From: Corbicula japonica
Lineage: Eukaryota > Mollusca > Bivalvia > Venerida > Cyrenidae
Assembly: GCA_038501625.1 (NCBI GenBank)
Contig: JAZAYU010000686.1
Location: 117,984 to 181,983, forward strand
Length of the DNA: 64,000 nucleotides
Direction of reading: 5' to 3'
Positions 24,150-34,940 of this stretch are shown here, piece by piece. The notes under the pieces were generated by a model that saw only the letters and a program-made list of their open reading frames with translations, was not told the origin of the DNA and made no database searches. The translations under genes and the position numbers were made by a program. The number at the start of each line of letters is the position of its first letter. Position 1 is the stretch's first letter.

Positions 24150-25800
24150 TAAAGGGTCTCTTCACAATACTCAACACGAAATATCTAAGGTCTAGTCGCA
24201 TTAGTTTCAGAGAAAAATGATTATTTATGTTTTCCTATATAAATCAATGTAAACTAAGAGAACCCTGGGGCGTGGCCAATTTTGGCCCAGGGGACATAAT
24301 TTGAACAAACTTGGTAGAAATCCACTAGAAAATGCTACATACCAAATATCTAAGCTTAAGGCATTGAGGTTTCCAGTAAGAAGATTTTTAAAAATTGCAT
24401 TTTTTACATATTAAGAGCCCCCGGGCCGGGCCAATATTGAAAAAAGGGCCAACATTTAAACAATGTTGGTAAAGGGTCTCTTCACAATACTCAACACCAA
24501 ATATCTAAGGCCTAGTCCTATTAGTTTCCGAGAAAAATGATTTTTCATGTTTTCCTATATAAATCAATGTAAACTAAGAGAACCCTGGGGCGTCGCCAAT
24601 TTCGGTCCAGGGGACATAATTTGATTAAACTTGGTAGACATCCACTAGACAATGCTACATACCAAATATCTAAGCTTAAGGCATTGAGGTTTCCAGTAAG
24701 AAGATTTTTAAAGTTTTCCTTTTTTACATATTAAGGGCCCCCAGGATGGGGCCAATTTTGACCCCAGGGCCAACATTTAAACAATGTTGGTAAAGGGTCT
24801 CTTCACAATACTCAACACCAAATATCTAAGGTCTAGTCCTATTAGTTTCGGAGAAAAATGATTTTTCATGTTTTCCTATATAAATCAATGTTAACTAAGA
24901 GAACCCTGGGGCGTGGCCAATTTTGGCCCAGGGACATAATTTGAACAGATTTGGTAGACATCCACTAGACAATGCTACATACCAAATATCTAAGCTTTAG
25001 CCGTTGAGGTTTCAAGTAGAAAGATTTTTAAAGTTTGCCTTTTTCACATATTAAGGGCCCCAGGGGCGGGAACAATTTTGACCCCAGGGCCAACTTTTAA
25101 ACAAAGTTGATACAGGGTCTCTACACAATACTCAGCACCAAATATCTAAGATCTAGTCCTATTAGTTTTGGAGAAAAATGATTTTTCATGTTTTTCCTAT
25201 ATAACCATATGTAAACAGAGAGAACCCTAGATTGTGGCAGATTTTGGCCCAGGGGACATAATTTGAACAAATTTAGTAGACATCTATTAGACAATGCTAC
25301 TTACAAAATATCTAAGCTGTACACATTGTGGTTTGTGAGAAGAAGCTTTTTAAAAATTTCCTATATAAGTCTATCTAAAATGAAGTGAGAGTTCCACTAA
25401 AGGATGCTAAATGCCAAATATCTAAGCTCTAGGCCTTGTGGTTTCAGACAAGAAGATTTTTAAAGTTTTTCCTATATAAGTCTATGTAAAATGAAGTGAC
25501 CCCTGGGGCGGGGCCAATTTTGACCCCAGGGAAATAATTTGAACAATCTTTGTAGAGTTCCACTAGAGGATGCTAAATGCCAAATATCTAAGCTCTAGGC
25601 CTTGTGGTTTCAGACAAGAAGATTTTTAAAGTTTTTCCTATATAAGTCTATATAAAATGAAGTGACCCCTGGGGCGGGGCCAATTTTGACCCCAGGGAAA
25701 TAATTTGAACAATCTTTGTAGAGTTCAACTAGAGGGTGCTAAATGCCAAATATCTAAGCTCTAGGCCTTGTGGTTTCAGACAAGAAGATTTTTAAAGTTT
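24150..25800. repeat. C3 core: 320-bp then 166-bp tandem units
   Basis: AAAGGGTCTC starts at 24151, 24471 and 24792, and a variant is at 25112 (period 320-321). Each unit carries CCAAATATCTAAGG, GAGAACCCTGGGGCG and TTGACCCCAGGG. A shorter related unit starting GTTCCACTAGAG repeats at 25391, 25557 and 25723 (period 166). This core lacks the TGACCTTGACC phrase of the other cores. 25801-26005 is the tail, with GCCATGGC and GACGCAC repeats. Confidence 0.85.
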
Positions 25801-26005
25801 TTCCTTTCGGTTGCCATGGCAACCAGAGTTTGAACAACTTTGGAAGAGCTTCATGCAAAGAACATCCGTGGCAAGTTTCATCAACTTTGGCCCAGGGGTT
25901 TAAGAGGAGATGTTGTTTAAAGCAAAATTGACGACGCACGACGCACGACGGACACAGGGCGATCCTAAAAGCTCACCATGAGCACAAGTGCTCAGGTGAG
26001 CTAAA

Positions 26006-26801
26006 AAAAAGCTCAGGTACTTGAAATATAGAGGAAAACGCCTATAAAATTACCCCACCCATCAGTTTAAAATGTACAATGAAATTATTTTGTAATATGG
26101 AGCATTCTTAGTCTTATCTGTTTTGTATGAAATATAACTATAAATGAAAAACAAGCTTATATAAATGATTATTACAAAAAATAATGTAGTTAATCAAAAG
26201 TATAAAGTTTTTAAAATTGATATGAAAAAGTATGTTGAAACTACAGGCCGATATTCCAAATAAAACTTCAGCACTCCACACAAATTAGATATTTTAAAGT
26301 TTTCTGTGATTTTGATTTTTTTAAGATTGTAAACATTTTCATATAGCTGACATTAGAAATTAATAATGATATACATGTTATACATGTTGTCCCTGAAGAA
26401 CACCATTCACAAGTTCACAACACCTTCAGGCTTTAAAACTGTAAAAGAAACATATTAACACATTTTCTTGGAATATATCACTACAGCCCTCGATAAGCAA
26501 TAGCAATATATGCAAAAAAAACATCAGTTAAGTTAAATATTTTTAGAGATTCAACCATAGTTTTATTAAAATCTCTTGCTTATTTGAAAGTAAACATGTG
26601 TTATATTACCCCACCCACTAATGCACAGAAAACATAATAAAATGTCTAGTTTTCTTCCTTTTGCTCACTGTTGTAGGAATAAAACATCTGAACAATCTAA
26701 CACTAATAAATCAAACTTTTTTGAAAGCATACATTTATTAAGATTAAGACTACTTTATTGTTATTAAAAGTTATGCACCCATGTTTCAGATACATGTATA
26801 T
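26006..26801. other. No gene seen
   Basis: AT-rich intronic DNA. ATTACCCCACCCA occurs at 26050 and 26605. No element ends were recognised before the hAT-type element that follows. Confidence 0.5.
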
Positions 26802-27780
26802 CAGGGTTGGCAAAATGCCGGCAAATATGAGTGTTTTCCATGCCAGCGGTATTTACCGGTAAATACCGGCAATTTACTGGCAAATACTGGTCGATTAAAT
26901 GTGCCACCATGGAATTTATACAATACCCATATAGTCAGCATTCATATAGACATGTATACTTATTAATTGACATACAAATATCTAATGTTTATACTACAAT
27001 CAACTTGTTCAATAAATATTTTATTGAAAAACATGAAATAATTAACTAGATTTTTCTCTAAATAATATCAAATTTAGAACTGGCAAATACTGGCCCATTG
27101 AATTGACTGCATTGGAATTAAACAAAAACCTATAGTAAGCAATTGAAGGGTTAGTTTCAAATTTACTGGTCAATTGACATTTTGATATTTTTACTGAAGT
27201 TTATCCACATCATTGCACCCAGACAGACTGTCTACATTACATTTATGACAATTAACTGTTGCCATTGTTACCTATAGCTATTACAACACCCTTGTATAAA
27301 TATCTGGAAACTTCTTCACTATGTCCTGGCTTGTTAAGTGTCAATGGCCAGTTTCATGGGTGGATTTGTATTAAATTCTAATTTCTTTTGTACCTTATAT
27401 GTTAAATTAATAATAGACTAGTTAATCTTTTAAATTTTTACTAACTGTATTTGTTTTTAATTTTAAGGCTTGGAGTTTTACTCTTTTTTTTTGAAGTTTC
27501 AACATGCTTAAAATATTTTAGATGTGAGTTATTTGCTTATATAGCAATAACTTTATATGAAAATTAATAAAACTATCAAAGTAATTTAGTAATTAAAAGA
27601 ACTTAACATTTTTAAAAAATATCGAAGTTAAGATATATGCAGTATATTCAGGCAAAATATTCAGTTGCAAAGCAATTGCCGGTATTTGCCACTTTAGGAG
27701 TATTTTCCGGGGCGGTAAATAGGTAAATACCGGTAAATACCACTGGTGAATACCGGGGTGGTATTTAGCGCCCAACCCTG
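26802..27780. mobile_element. 979-bp hAT-type non-autonomous element with perfect 8-bp TSD
   Basis: Starts CAGGGTTGGC and ends GCCCAACCCTG. It is flanked by ATGTATAT on both sides (26794-26801 and 27781-27788). CAGGG ends plus an 8-bp duplication are the hAT hallmark. Subterminal clusters of GGTAAATACCGG occur at both ends (26840-26895 and 27675-27765), in a role like the CCCTGACTTTTC and TATAGGA clusters of the elements at 8471 and 20180. There is no transposase frame. Confidence 0.85.
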
Positions 27781-27984
27781 ATGTATATGGTTCATTCATT
27801 CTGGAAACATTTGAAGTTGCAAGTAAGGCAGTGCTGTTACTTTTCAACTATACTTCTCTGCCTTCTCCTTGTTATACTAGTTGGAACTACATAAACTTGC
27901 TTACATTCTGTATCATGATGTTTTTGTGACTATAAATACTTAAGGCCTATATTGCTAGTTTATTTAAATAAAGCAATACTAATA

Positions 27985-28440
27985 TAGAAGTTAGGGTTAG
28001 GGTTTAGGGTTTGGGTTAGTTGAAGACCATAGGGTTAGGGTTAAAGATCTTAGGATTAGAGTTAGGGTTTAGGGTGAGGGTTAAAAAAATGAAAAAGCCC
28101 GTATCTCTGCCAAAAATAATCCGAGCAGAAATTCCTGAAGATATGCACAACTAGGCTTGGTGACAAACACTCCTGTGAAGTTTCAATGAAATCCCTCAAG
28201 TTGTTTCGGAGAAGAAGGGAGGACAAGATTTTGCTAAAAAGGCCTTATAACTCAGCCAAAAATAATCCGAGCATCCTGACGATAGGCACAACTAGGCTAG
28301 GTGACTAACACTCCTGTGAAGTTTCAATGAAATCTCTCAAGAAGGGAGGACAAGATTCATTTTGGACGGACGGACTGACGGACAGATGGACGGACGGACA
28401 GACGGTCAGATTACTATACGCCTCCATTTGGGGGCATAAA
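27985..28440. repeat. Family A fragment: TTAGGG block, second-core units and hairpin tail
   Basis: TTAGGG/TTTAGGG runs (27988-28086) are followed by two second-core units, GGACGGAC-type repeats (about 28370-28405) and the hairpin CCTCCATTTGGGGGCATA. It has the same order of modules as 5473-5890. Confidence 0.8.
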
Positions 28441-28643
28441 AACTTGTGGGATAAGTTCAAATGAAAGAGCTTCAAAAATATTTTATTTGCCGAACAATAA
28501 GCTGATTTTGAAACATTGCTGATATAGCTGAAAATTTCACCCTGTATTATAAATGCGTCTACTTACAATACCACAGATTTGGGCGGCAAAGGTGGATCAG
28601 CTTATTGTCAAGTATTGCGGTTAATTCCTGTTGGAATCAGGTG

Positions 28644-28770
28644 AGGGAGGGAGGGAGGGAGGGAGGGAGGGAGGGAGGGAGGGAGGAAGGAAGGAAGGAA
28701 GGAAGGAAGGAAGGAAGGAAGGAAGGAAGGAAGGGATGAATGAATGAATGAATGAATGAATGAATGAATG
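28644..28770. repeat. Compound microsatellite (GGGA)n(GGAA)n(TGAA)n
   Basis: Three adjoining tetranucleotide tracts differ stepwise by one base: GGGA, then GGAA, then TGAA. On the minus strand the (ATTC)n part directly follows AATAAAGTCTTTTATG at the 3' end of the CR1-like element, so it is the microsatellite tail of that retrotransposon. The Ser-Leu-Pro-rich open frame over it is an artefact. Confidence 0.9.
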
Positions 28771-29247
28771 CATAAAAGACTTTATTTACAGAGGGTAACC
28801 CAATAAGCCAGAAGACTAATCTCCCTTTGGGCCCTCTCAAATCAATATGTACAATCATGTAACAAATGATAAAATGTCTTGAATACAAAAGCATGCACAG
28901 AGTGAAATAAATAAACATATTAACAATCATGCACAAAATAAAAAAAATCAACAGCAAAACATAAACAAAGCATTGATGAAACTGTACACATTTAAGAACT
29001 GTTAATTTTATTCATGGCATGTTCAAAATCAATATAATCTAAACCAAATATTGTTTTACAAGCACGTTTTTGCAAAATTAGTAGATTGCTTAAATTGTTT
29101 GACCCTGTTCCGCCCCAATTTATATTGCAAAAGTCTAAGTGTGGTTGTATGTACGCTGCATAATAAATTATTCTACTGCCTAATGGTACATCTTGTTTTA
29201 TTTTTGATAAAAGCCATATGTTTGATTCTACTTTTCTTCTTATGTGG

Positions 29248-29545
29248 CCCGCCCGGCTAGCTCAGTGGATAGAGCATCGGACTGTCAATCCAGGGGTCGT
29301 GAGTTCGATCCCCAGCCGAGGCGGGAAAAATTTCTCCGTGACAATTGAACTCGGACATTGCGTCTGAGAGTCATTTGTCCCTCACCTCTGATTCAAGTGA
29401 GGAAGCAGTCAGTCGCTTGCGGAGAAATTGGTTAGTACTGGTTAGAGACCCAGGAACACCGGTTAGGTGGACTGACCGCCGGGATATAACCAGAAAGGTG
29501 TTGAAACCAGGCGTTAAACCCGAAACAAACAAACAAACAAACAAA
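29248..29545 (+). mobile_element. tRNA-derived SINE, 298 bp, full length, 13-bp TSD
   Basis: The tRNA-like head has an A box (TAGCTCAGTGG, 29258-29268) and a B box (GTTCGATCC, 29303-29311). The anticodon position reads GTC (Asp-like). A tRNA-unrelated body follows, then an (ACAA)n tail. It is flanked by TCTTCTTATGTGG at 29235-29247 and 29546-29558, a perfect 13-bp target duplication from LINE-mediated insertion. It lies inside the 3' part of the CR1-like element, so it is younger. The open frame across it is not a gene. Confidence 0.9.
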
Positions 29546-29657
29546 TCTTCTTATGTGGTTAACATGATCATCCCATTTAAGATTTTCTTGTATGTTAACT
29601 CCTAATAGTTTATCTCCAGTTGTTAGTTTAAGACGTACATTTTTTTATACGAAACAT

Positions 29658-31004
29658 TTATTGGAGTGTTTTCAATTCTAGTTTTTTTTGTGGTGTTGTA
29701 ATAAAAATTACTTTTGTTTTGTCAGTGTTAAGAACCATTCCATTTTCTTTGCACCATTTTTTAAGAATATTTAATGATGACTGAAGATTCTGCTCCAGAA
29801 TGTCCTTTGATGAGTTAATGTCACTAATTGTTGTATCGTCAGCATACATATCTGTGCTGTTCACAACTGATGATAGAGCTAGTGGCAAGTCATTAATAAA
29901 TATCAAAAACAGCAAGGGACCTAGAATTTACCCTTGGGGTACACCACATTGGATTTCACTTTCTTTAGACAACACCCCATTTGAATTTACAACTTGTTTC
30001 CGTTTAAAAAGATATGATTGAAAAAAATTGATAGTTTTGTCACTACATTTGTAGACTTTCAATTTTCTAATAAGAATATCCAGGTCAAGAAGATCAAATG
30101 CTTTTTTAAAATCCACCATGGTGGCTCCAACATATTTGCCTTCATTTAGTCCTTGAATCCATTTATTTAACATATATGCTAAAGCTGTTTCACAGCTGTG
30201 ATTTTTTCTAAATCCACTTTGTGACTTGCTGAGAAGATTATAATGGTTTAGATATTCTACAAAGCTGTCATGAACATGTTTTTCTATAAGTTTTGATAAA
30301 GTTGGGAGAATTTAAATTGGTCTGTAATTATTTAGATGTTGAGGAGATCCTGACTTAAATAATGGATTGACTTTGGCTAATTTCCAACAGTTTGGCATAG
30401 TACCCTCTTGAATGCTTAAATTTATGATGTGACTTATAACTGGATAAATTATATTCGCTGACATTTTAATTAACCGTAGACCTAAATTGTCGAGACCTGT
30501 AGCTTTAGAAGTGTCAATATCATTTAACATTTTATATACTTTTTCTTTTGTGATTAATGGAATATTAAAAAACATTTCCTTAGGCACTTTTGCATTTACG
30601 AACTCTTTAGTTTTACTGAAATCTGAAAAACATATGTCCTCTTTAAGTAATGATGCTACATTTGTAAAGAAAGAATTAAATGAGTCGCTCATTGTTTTTG
30701 CATCTGTTATCTCAACTCCATCAATATCTAGCTGGTTTATTGTTGAATGGCTACGTTTTGGAGATTTGAATTCTTTGAATATCTTCCAAACTGTATTTGG
30801 GTTGTTTTGACCATCTTCCATTTTTCTTCATAACTTGAACTTTTTCCTGCACTCATTAGACTTATTACTCTATTTCTAAACATTCTGTAATACTGATATC
30901 ATTCCTTGCTTTAAATTTATCTCTTTGTTTAATGGCATCTAAAATATCACTATTTATCCAGTCTGGTTGATTTGCCCTTTTTACTCTATGTTGCCTGATT
31001 GGGA
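29658..31004 (-). pseudogene. Reverse transcriptase domain of the CR1-like element (broken)
   Basis: Read from 31004 down: a linker with RVKRANQPDW, then NNYRPI (about 30315), DFKKAFD (about 30105), GVPQG (about 29930) and the catalytic YADD (about 29835), followed by the thumb region. These are the standard RT motifs of LINE elements, which copy their RNA at a nicked genomic target. There are in-frame stops just after NNYRPI and just after GVPQG. Both are at positions where LINE RTs normally have serine, so each could be a single-base change. There is also a frameshift near 30880-30890. It is not functional. Confidence 0.8.
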
Positions 31005-31008
31005 CATG

Positions 31009-32265
31009 TGTGAGGAAATTATTTTGATGATTTAGCTTGGGCCGAGTCTAACTGCTAAATCTTTTTGGTTATTTTAATGCTTTGTGTTAAATTAGTGTGG
31101 TTGAACGGTAAAGTCCGAGGACTTCCGCCGGAAGGTATAAAAACAATTACCGTTAATTGATACAGGGCAGTCTGTCCCCGAGTGTCGAGGTATTCACATC
31201 GTTGAGATTCAACATTTTGGTCTGCATTATAGGTCCAATATAGTACATCTCTGTACTAGGGCATATTGACCGGGTTGTTTCGTTCAACATGTATGATGTG
31301 AATAGTTTTGGTTGAAGCTAGGGTTGATAGGGTTTTGAGATAGTGTCTTCAGACAATTGCTGGAAACACATGCGTCTGAAACACTTGTGTCCCTAAGGTA
31401 GCTTCAGAGTAGATGTTGAGCATAGGGTATTTAGATAGTGTCCTCAGACAATTGCTGGAAACACATGCGTCTGAAACACTTGTGTCCCTAAGGTAGCTTC
31501 AGAGTAGGTGATGAGGATAGGGTTTCTAGATAGTGCCTTCAGACAATTGCTGGAAACACATGCGTTTGAGACACTTCTGTCCCTTAGGAAGCTTCAGAAT
31601 AGGTGCTGAGGATAGGTTTCAGGTTAGACAGTGTTCCCAGACTATTGCTGACGAAGAGGTTCTCGCATCCTCGGGATATCACATAAGTCTGATACACTAT
31701 TGTTCAGCAGCGTTTTAGTGTTGAGGGTATGTTTGAAGGCGTTTTGCTTGAGGTTTGTTTTGATAATGATTTGTTCATGACTTTGTTGAGCACTGTTTGA
31801 AATTTAAAGTGCTCAGATATGGTTGTTGTAAGAGTGTGATTGTGTGTTAAAATATTTGGTTCGAACCATCATTGTCTGGAATGAATGATCCTTATATTTT
31901 ATAGCTTAGCGTGTGCGCTGAGAGTGTGCATGAAATGTTAGATTGTTTTGTTTCAGACAGATTTTGCTCAGGGTGAGTGCCTGAGAGTTTGAAACCAATT
32001 ATTTTGTCCAGGTGTTTCATTGTCCTGGAGATAGTTTTCATACGTTCAGCTGATTCTTAATTTGATTGTTGTGTTTAAAACCCAATCATTTGTAAAATCC
32101 GTATAATCATTTTGGAGCAAAGTAGCTCAGGAAAAAATTATTATATTGTTCAAAACAATAAACATTGCCCAGACATATGTTGAAATCGTTTCTGAGAGAA
32201 AAATTATTTATATAGGCTGAGACAAATAGTCCGTTTAAAGTGCCTTCCGCTCGGGGCACGTTACA
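31009..32265 (+). mobile_element. LTR-like insertion (probable solo LTR), 1257 bp, splitting the CR1-like ORF2
   Basis: Begins TGTGAGG and ends GTTACA (TG...CA ends). It is flanked by CATG on both sides (31005-31008 and 32266-32269; the duplication could be read as 4-6 bp). Removing it joins the EN and RT reading frames without a shift, so the boundaries are well supported. On the plus strand, TATAAAAA (31136-31143) is a possible promoter and AATAAA lies near 32155. Internally a 95-bp repeat (CAGACAATTGCTGGAAACAC) starts at 31351, 31446 and 31541, with a fourth degenerate copy. There is no coding region, which is why I call it a solo LTR rather than a full element. Another kind of 1.2-kb insert is possible. 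Confidence 0.6.
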
Positions 32266-33100
32266 CATGTTTATCCAAAAGATTTGTAAACTTTTGCAAA
32301 AATGTCTCAAGGGCCTGATTTGGGTCAGTTTGATTAATTACATCAGACCAGTTAGTCTCTCTCAAATCATTTGAGAATCTTTCATTATTAAAATTTTTAA
32401 AAGACCTGTATGTTATAAATTGATGAATATTTTTATGAGATTTAATATTTGGATTCCTACTACAGAAGATTGGGTAATGATCACTAATGCCTAGTTTAGG
32501 AACAGAAAAATTTGAAATATGACCTACATGATCAGTATAAATGTGATCAATGAGAGTTTTATAATTGATGCCTTCACGAGTAGGTCTGTCAATGATTTGT
32601 GTAAAGCCAAGTGAGTTCATATAGTTAATCCAGTCATTTTTATGTGTAAGTTCATTAAGTCCCTGTTCATATCCCCCAATATAAGTATTTCCTTTTCCTC
32701 TAACTTAAACTTTTCTATGTGATTTTCAAATTTATGTTTCCAGTCAACTCTTGATTCAGGATGCCTATAAAGAAAGCAGATTAAAAACAGTTTGCTATTA
32801 GTAGGTTTACATTCCAACCAGATGCTTTCAATTTCATTTTCCTCTAAATCCTCTCTGCGGTTACAGTTTAAATTTTCTTTTACATATACTAAAATTCCAC
32901 CCCATCGATTTTCTTTTCAGTCTTTTCTGTAAGGAGTTTTGAACTCATTGATTTCAAAGAATTTAGTTTGATTGATTTCATTTAGTTTTGTTTCGCTAAC
33001 TCCGAATATGTGAATGTTATTATTAGTTAACAGTAGCCTTAACTCATCAATTTTTGAAGATATGCCCTGTACATTTAGATATCCAATGTTTAAGCCTTTT
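32266..33100 (-). pseudogene. APE-type endonuclease domain of the CR1-like element
   Basis: Read downward: YLNVQGISSK, then GVSETKLN (the Asn and Glu metal-binding positions), LICFLYRHPES, ILGDMNRDL and IDHIYTD, ending in GISDHYPI (the catalytic Asp-His pair). This is the classic motif order of LINE apurinic-like endonucleases, which nick the target DNA. At about 32915 a stop (reading RKD*KENRWGG) and at about 32620 a frame change break it. A MITE lies immediately upstream at 33128-33353. Confidence 0.8.
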
Positions 33101-33127
33101 TTTCCCTAAATTTAAATTTGTAATATA

Positions 33128-33353
33128 CTGAAAGGATAAAGAAACGCAGGGTAACATTTGTTCCGATATATTAAGAACGCGTTCTCCAAATAAAGTGAAA
33201 CTTTGTGTATTAAGTTATTAGGTCATGATACACCTTAACATGTGTCGAAAGTGAATAAAACTTGTCTCCACTGCCTCAGTGTAAACCGTCGTGGAGCATG
33301 AGCTTTCGAACCTGCCTATCCAATTGTTACCCTGCGTTTCTTTATCCTTTCAG
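33128..33353. mobile_element. 226-bp TA-flanked MITE with 29-bp perfect TIR
   Basis: Starts CTGAAAGGATAAAGAAACGC and ends with its inverse. The match covers 29 bases at each end and TATA lies on both sides. A TA target and short length indicate a Tc1/mariner-type MITE. It separates the endonuclease and ORF1 parts of the CR1-like element. Confidence 0.85.
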
Positions 33354-33479
33354 TATAGTTTCTGCTGAATCTGTTTCAAGACTGTTGCAATTACATAAAT
33401 GTTCATTACATTCACTGCATATATTTGTTAAAGAGTCAAAACTGTTTGAGATTTCAATGTTTTTGCTTGGAATGGCTCC

Positions 33480-34157
33480 ATAGCCACATCCCTATAGAAT
33501 GTTCCAGCAGGCTTCCTGTTTATGCCCCGAGAGGCCACAAGACCAGCATTTTATAGGTTGCTTTAATCTAAAATCAGAAGTTTCTGTGATTTTGAAGTCC
33601 TTTACTAAATCAACCTCTCAGTGTATGGATCCAGCTATCCTCTTGATGTCAGACGGGGATCGATGGACCGGATCTTGCTGTCCCATAAATCGCATTTGTA
33701 ATTTGCCACTTTTGTCGTGGAAAATTTGAAAAACATCAAGAATCGTGACCTGGTGATGTACACCTAGTCGTTGCACGATCATGTTCAGTATGTTGACATC
33801 AAAATCACCTCTTGGAGCAATTTTGCACATCACAATCTTGATGACAGGATTGCAGGCTTTTATGTGTGATATTAACTGATCATACAGTTCTTCAGTTAAC
33901 TCAGGAAATAACAAGATTGGCCAATGCTTGTCAAAGACAGATCTTTGACCCCTCACTGTGACCTTGACTTTTGAGAGGGGAACCTTTTTGCACTTTACAC
34001 TACCTATTACTAAGATAAATATAAGCAAAATATAAGCAAATGGTGTTATACTGCTAAAAATGTTGCAATGTGACACAACCAGGTTTTCTGATTTATAACT
34101 GCAGAAACTGACATTTCCAAAGGCATCATATAACACGAAGCTGTGTTCGGAAAACAC
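33480..34157 (-). pseudogene. ORF1 remnant of the CR1-like element (esterase-like fold plus zinc knuckle)
   Basis: The open frame 34157-33618 carries LTEELYDQLISHIKACNP, then IVMCKIAPRGD, ILDVFQIFHDKSG and a D-x-V-H-R-S motif. This resembles the C-terminal block of SGNH esterase domains found in CR1-like ORF1 proteins. Just past the stop, in another frame (about 33505-33550), is CWSCGLSGHKQEACW, a CCHC zinc knuckle. ORF1 proteins bind the element RNA. The N-terminal half is not recognisable: it includes the non-element-like phrase GTGACCTTGACTTTT, so the 5' part is truncated or replaced. Confidence 0.55.
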
Positions 34158-34440
34158 TTATGCCCCCGGTAGCGAAGTTTGTCATGATACAAATTTTTAA
34201 TGACAGCACAGTGTTAAAACGGAAACTAAAATCACAAGTAAGATCTAAATAATGAAAACAACTTTCTGGTGCAAGAACCCGTGCATGAAAAGAATTAAAC
34301 ATAAAAATCAAGTAATGTAACCTATAATATAAGATGATAAAGTACAGATTATTTAAGACAAAACTGGAACATTTACAGTATTTAATGTAATAAATGCCTA
34401 GAAATTAATTCACACACCGATTATGCAAGTATTGGGAAGG

Positions 34441-34770
34441 TAGGCATTTATTACAGGCATTACTGAAATTGAGAAAAATCCAACTTGCTGAAACAGGTTA
34501 ACCATTTCTATAAGTACAAAATGGGGAGATAACCACAGAAATAAAGTAGCCAGAGTTATGTGACTTGTCTGGGTCATGACCTGTGCACTGTTAAGTAAGT
34601 TAAGTAAACTTTCATGCTACTGTTCTTTGCAGAAATATCCAACTTGCAGAAACAGGTTAACCATTTTTCTAAGTCTAAAAAGGGGAGATAATCCTTAAAA
34701 TAAGGTAGCATGAATTATATAACTTGTCCAGTCATAACCTGTGCACTATATCCTTTCCGCAACCATAACG
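34441..34770. repeat. Family F tandem repeat, part 1
   Basis: Units of about 170 bp carry ATCCAACTTGC, AAACAGGTTAACCATTT, CTAAGTACAAAATGGGGAG and GACCTGTGCACTGTTAAG. It is interrupted at about 34770 and continues at 39220-39962 and 42493-42640, where it ends with GACGGACGTACGGACGG. The possible head is at about 34150 (CTTATGCCCCCGGTAGCG). Confidence 0.7.
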
Positions 34771-34940
34771 TATTTAAAAGTGGCAAAATTTTGACTTCCC
34801 AAACCCCGACCCTGTTTTAAGGGAGGACGCCCGAAACATATTTAAACGTATCAAAAAATCGCTTTTCAAAACACGACCCTGTTTTTCCGTCGGAAACCTG
34901 TCGATTTTTATTTCTTTTTATTTCTTTTTATTAAAACACA

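Larger units (their letters stand above)
20086..26005. mobile_element. Family C composite element, core type C3, with nested insertions
   Basis: The head at 20086 (AACAAGTGGGCCATCATGG, TCGCTCACCTGAGTAC) and the tail ending at about 26005 (GACGACGCACGACGCACGAC, then AGCTCACCATGAGCAC and GTGCTCAGGTGAGCTA) bound the element. The core has units of 320 bp (24151-25380) and 166 bp (25391-25800). A hAT-like element at 20180-24149 split the first units. Other C3 pieces are at 49045-49537 and 51296-51651. Confidence 0.75.
28771..34157 (-). mobile_element. CR1-like non-LTR retrotransposon, decayed, with three younger insertions
   Basis: On the minus strand the order is: ORF1 remnant (34157 to 33480), APE-type endonuclease (33100 to 32266), reverse transcriptase (31004 to 29658), 3' UTR with AATAAA, then an ATTC microsatellite tail. 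That is the usual CR1/L2 plan: esterase-like plus zinc-knuckle ORF1, EN-RT ORF2 and a short tandem tail. Younger insertions are a SINE (29248-29545), an LTR-like element (31009-32265) and a TA-flanked MITE (33128-33353). The element has in-frame stops and frameshifts and cannot be active. The clade call is from motifs only. The 5' boundary near 34157 is approximate. Confidence 0.75.

Noticed and set aside
28637..28957. 106-codon open frame rich in Ser-Leu-Pro on the minus strand
   Set aside because: It runs over the compound microsatellite and the 3' tail of a LINE, with no support as a protein.
29248..29320. Possible functional tRNA-Asp gene
   Set aside because: It has A and B boxes, but it is the head of a 298-bp SINE with an ACAA tail and a 13-bp target duplication.
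33618..34157. Minus-strand 179-codon frame considered as a host gene
   Set aside because: Its position upstream of the LINE endonuclease, its esterase-like motifs and the adjacent CCHC knuckle fit ORF1 of the CR1-like element.
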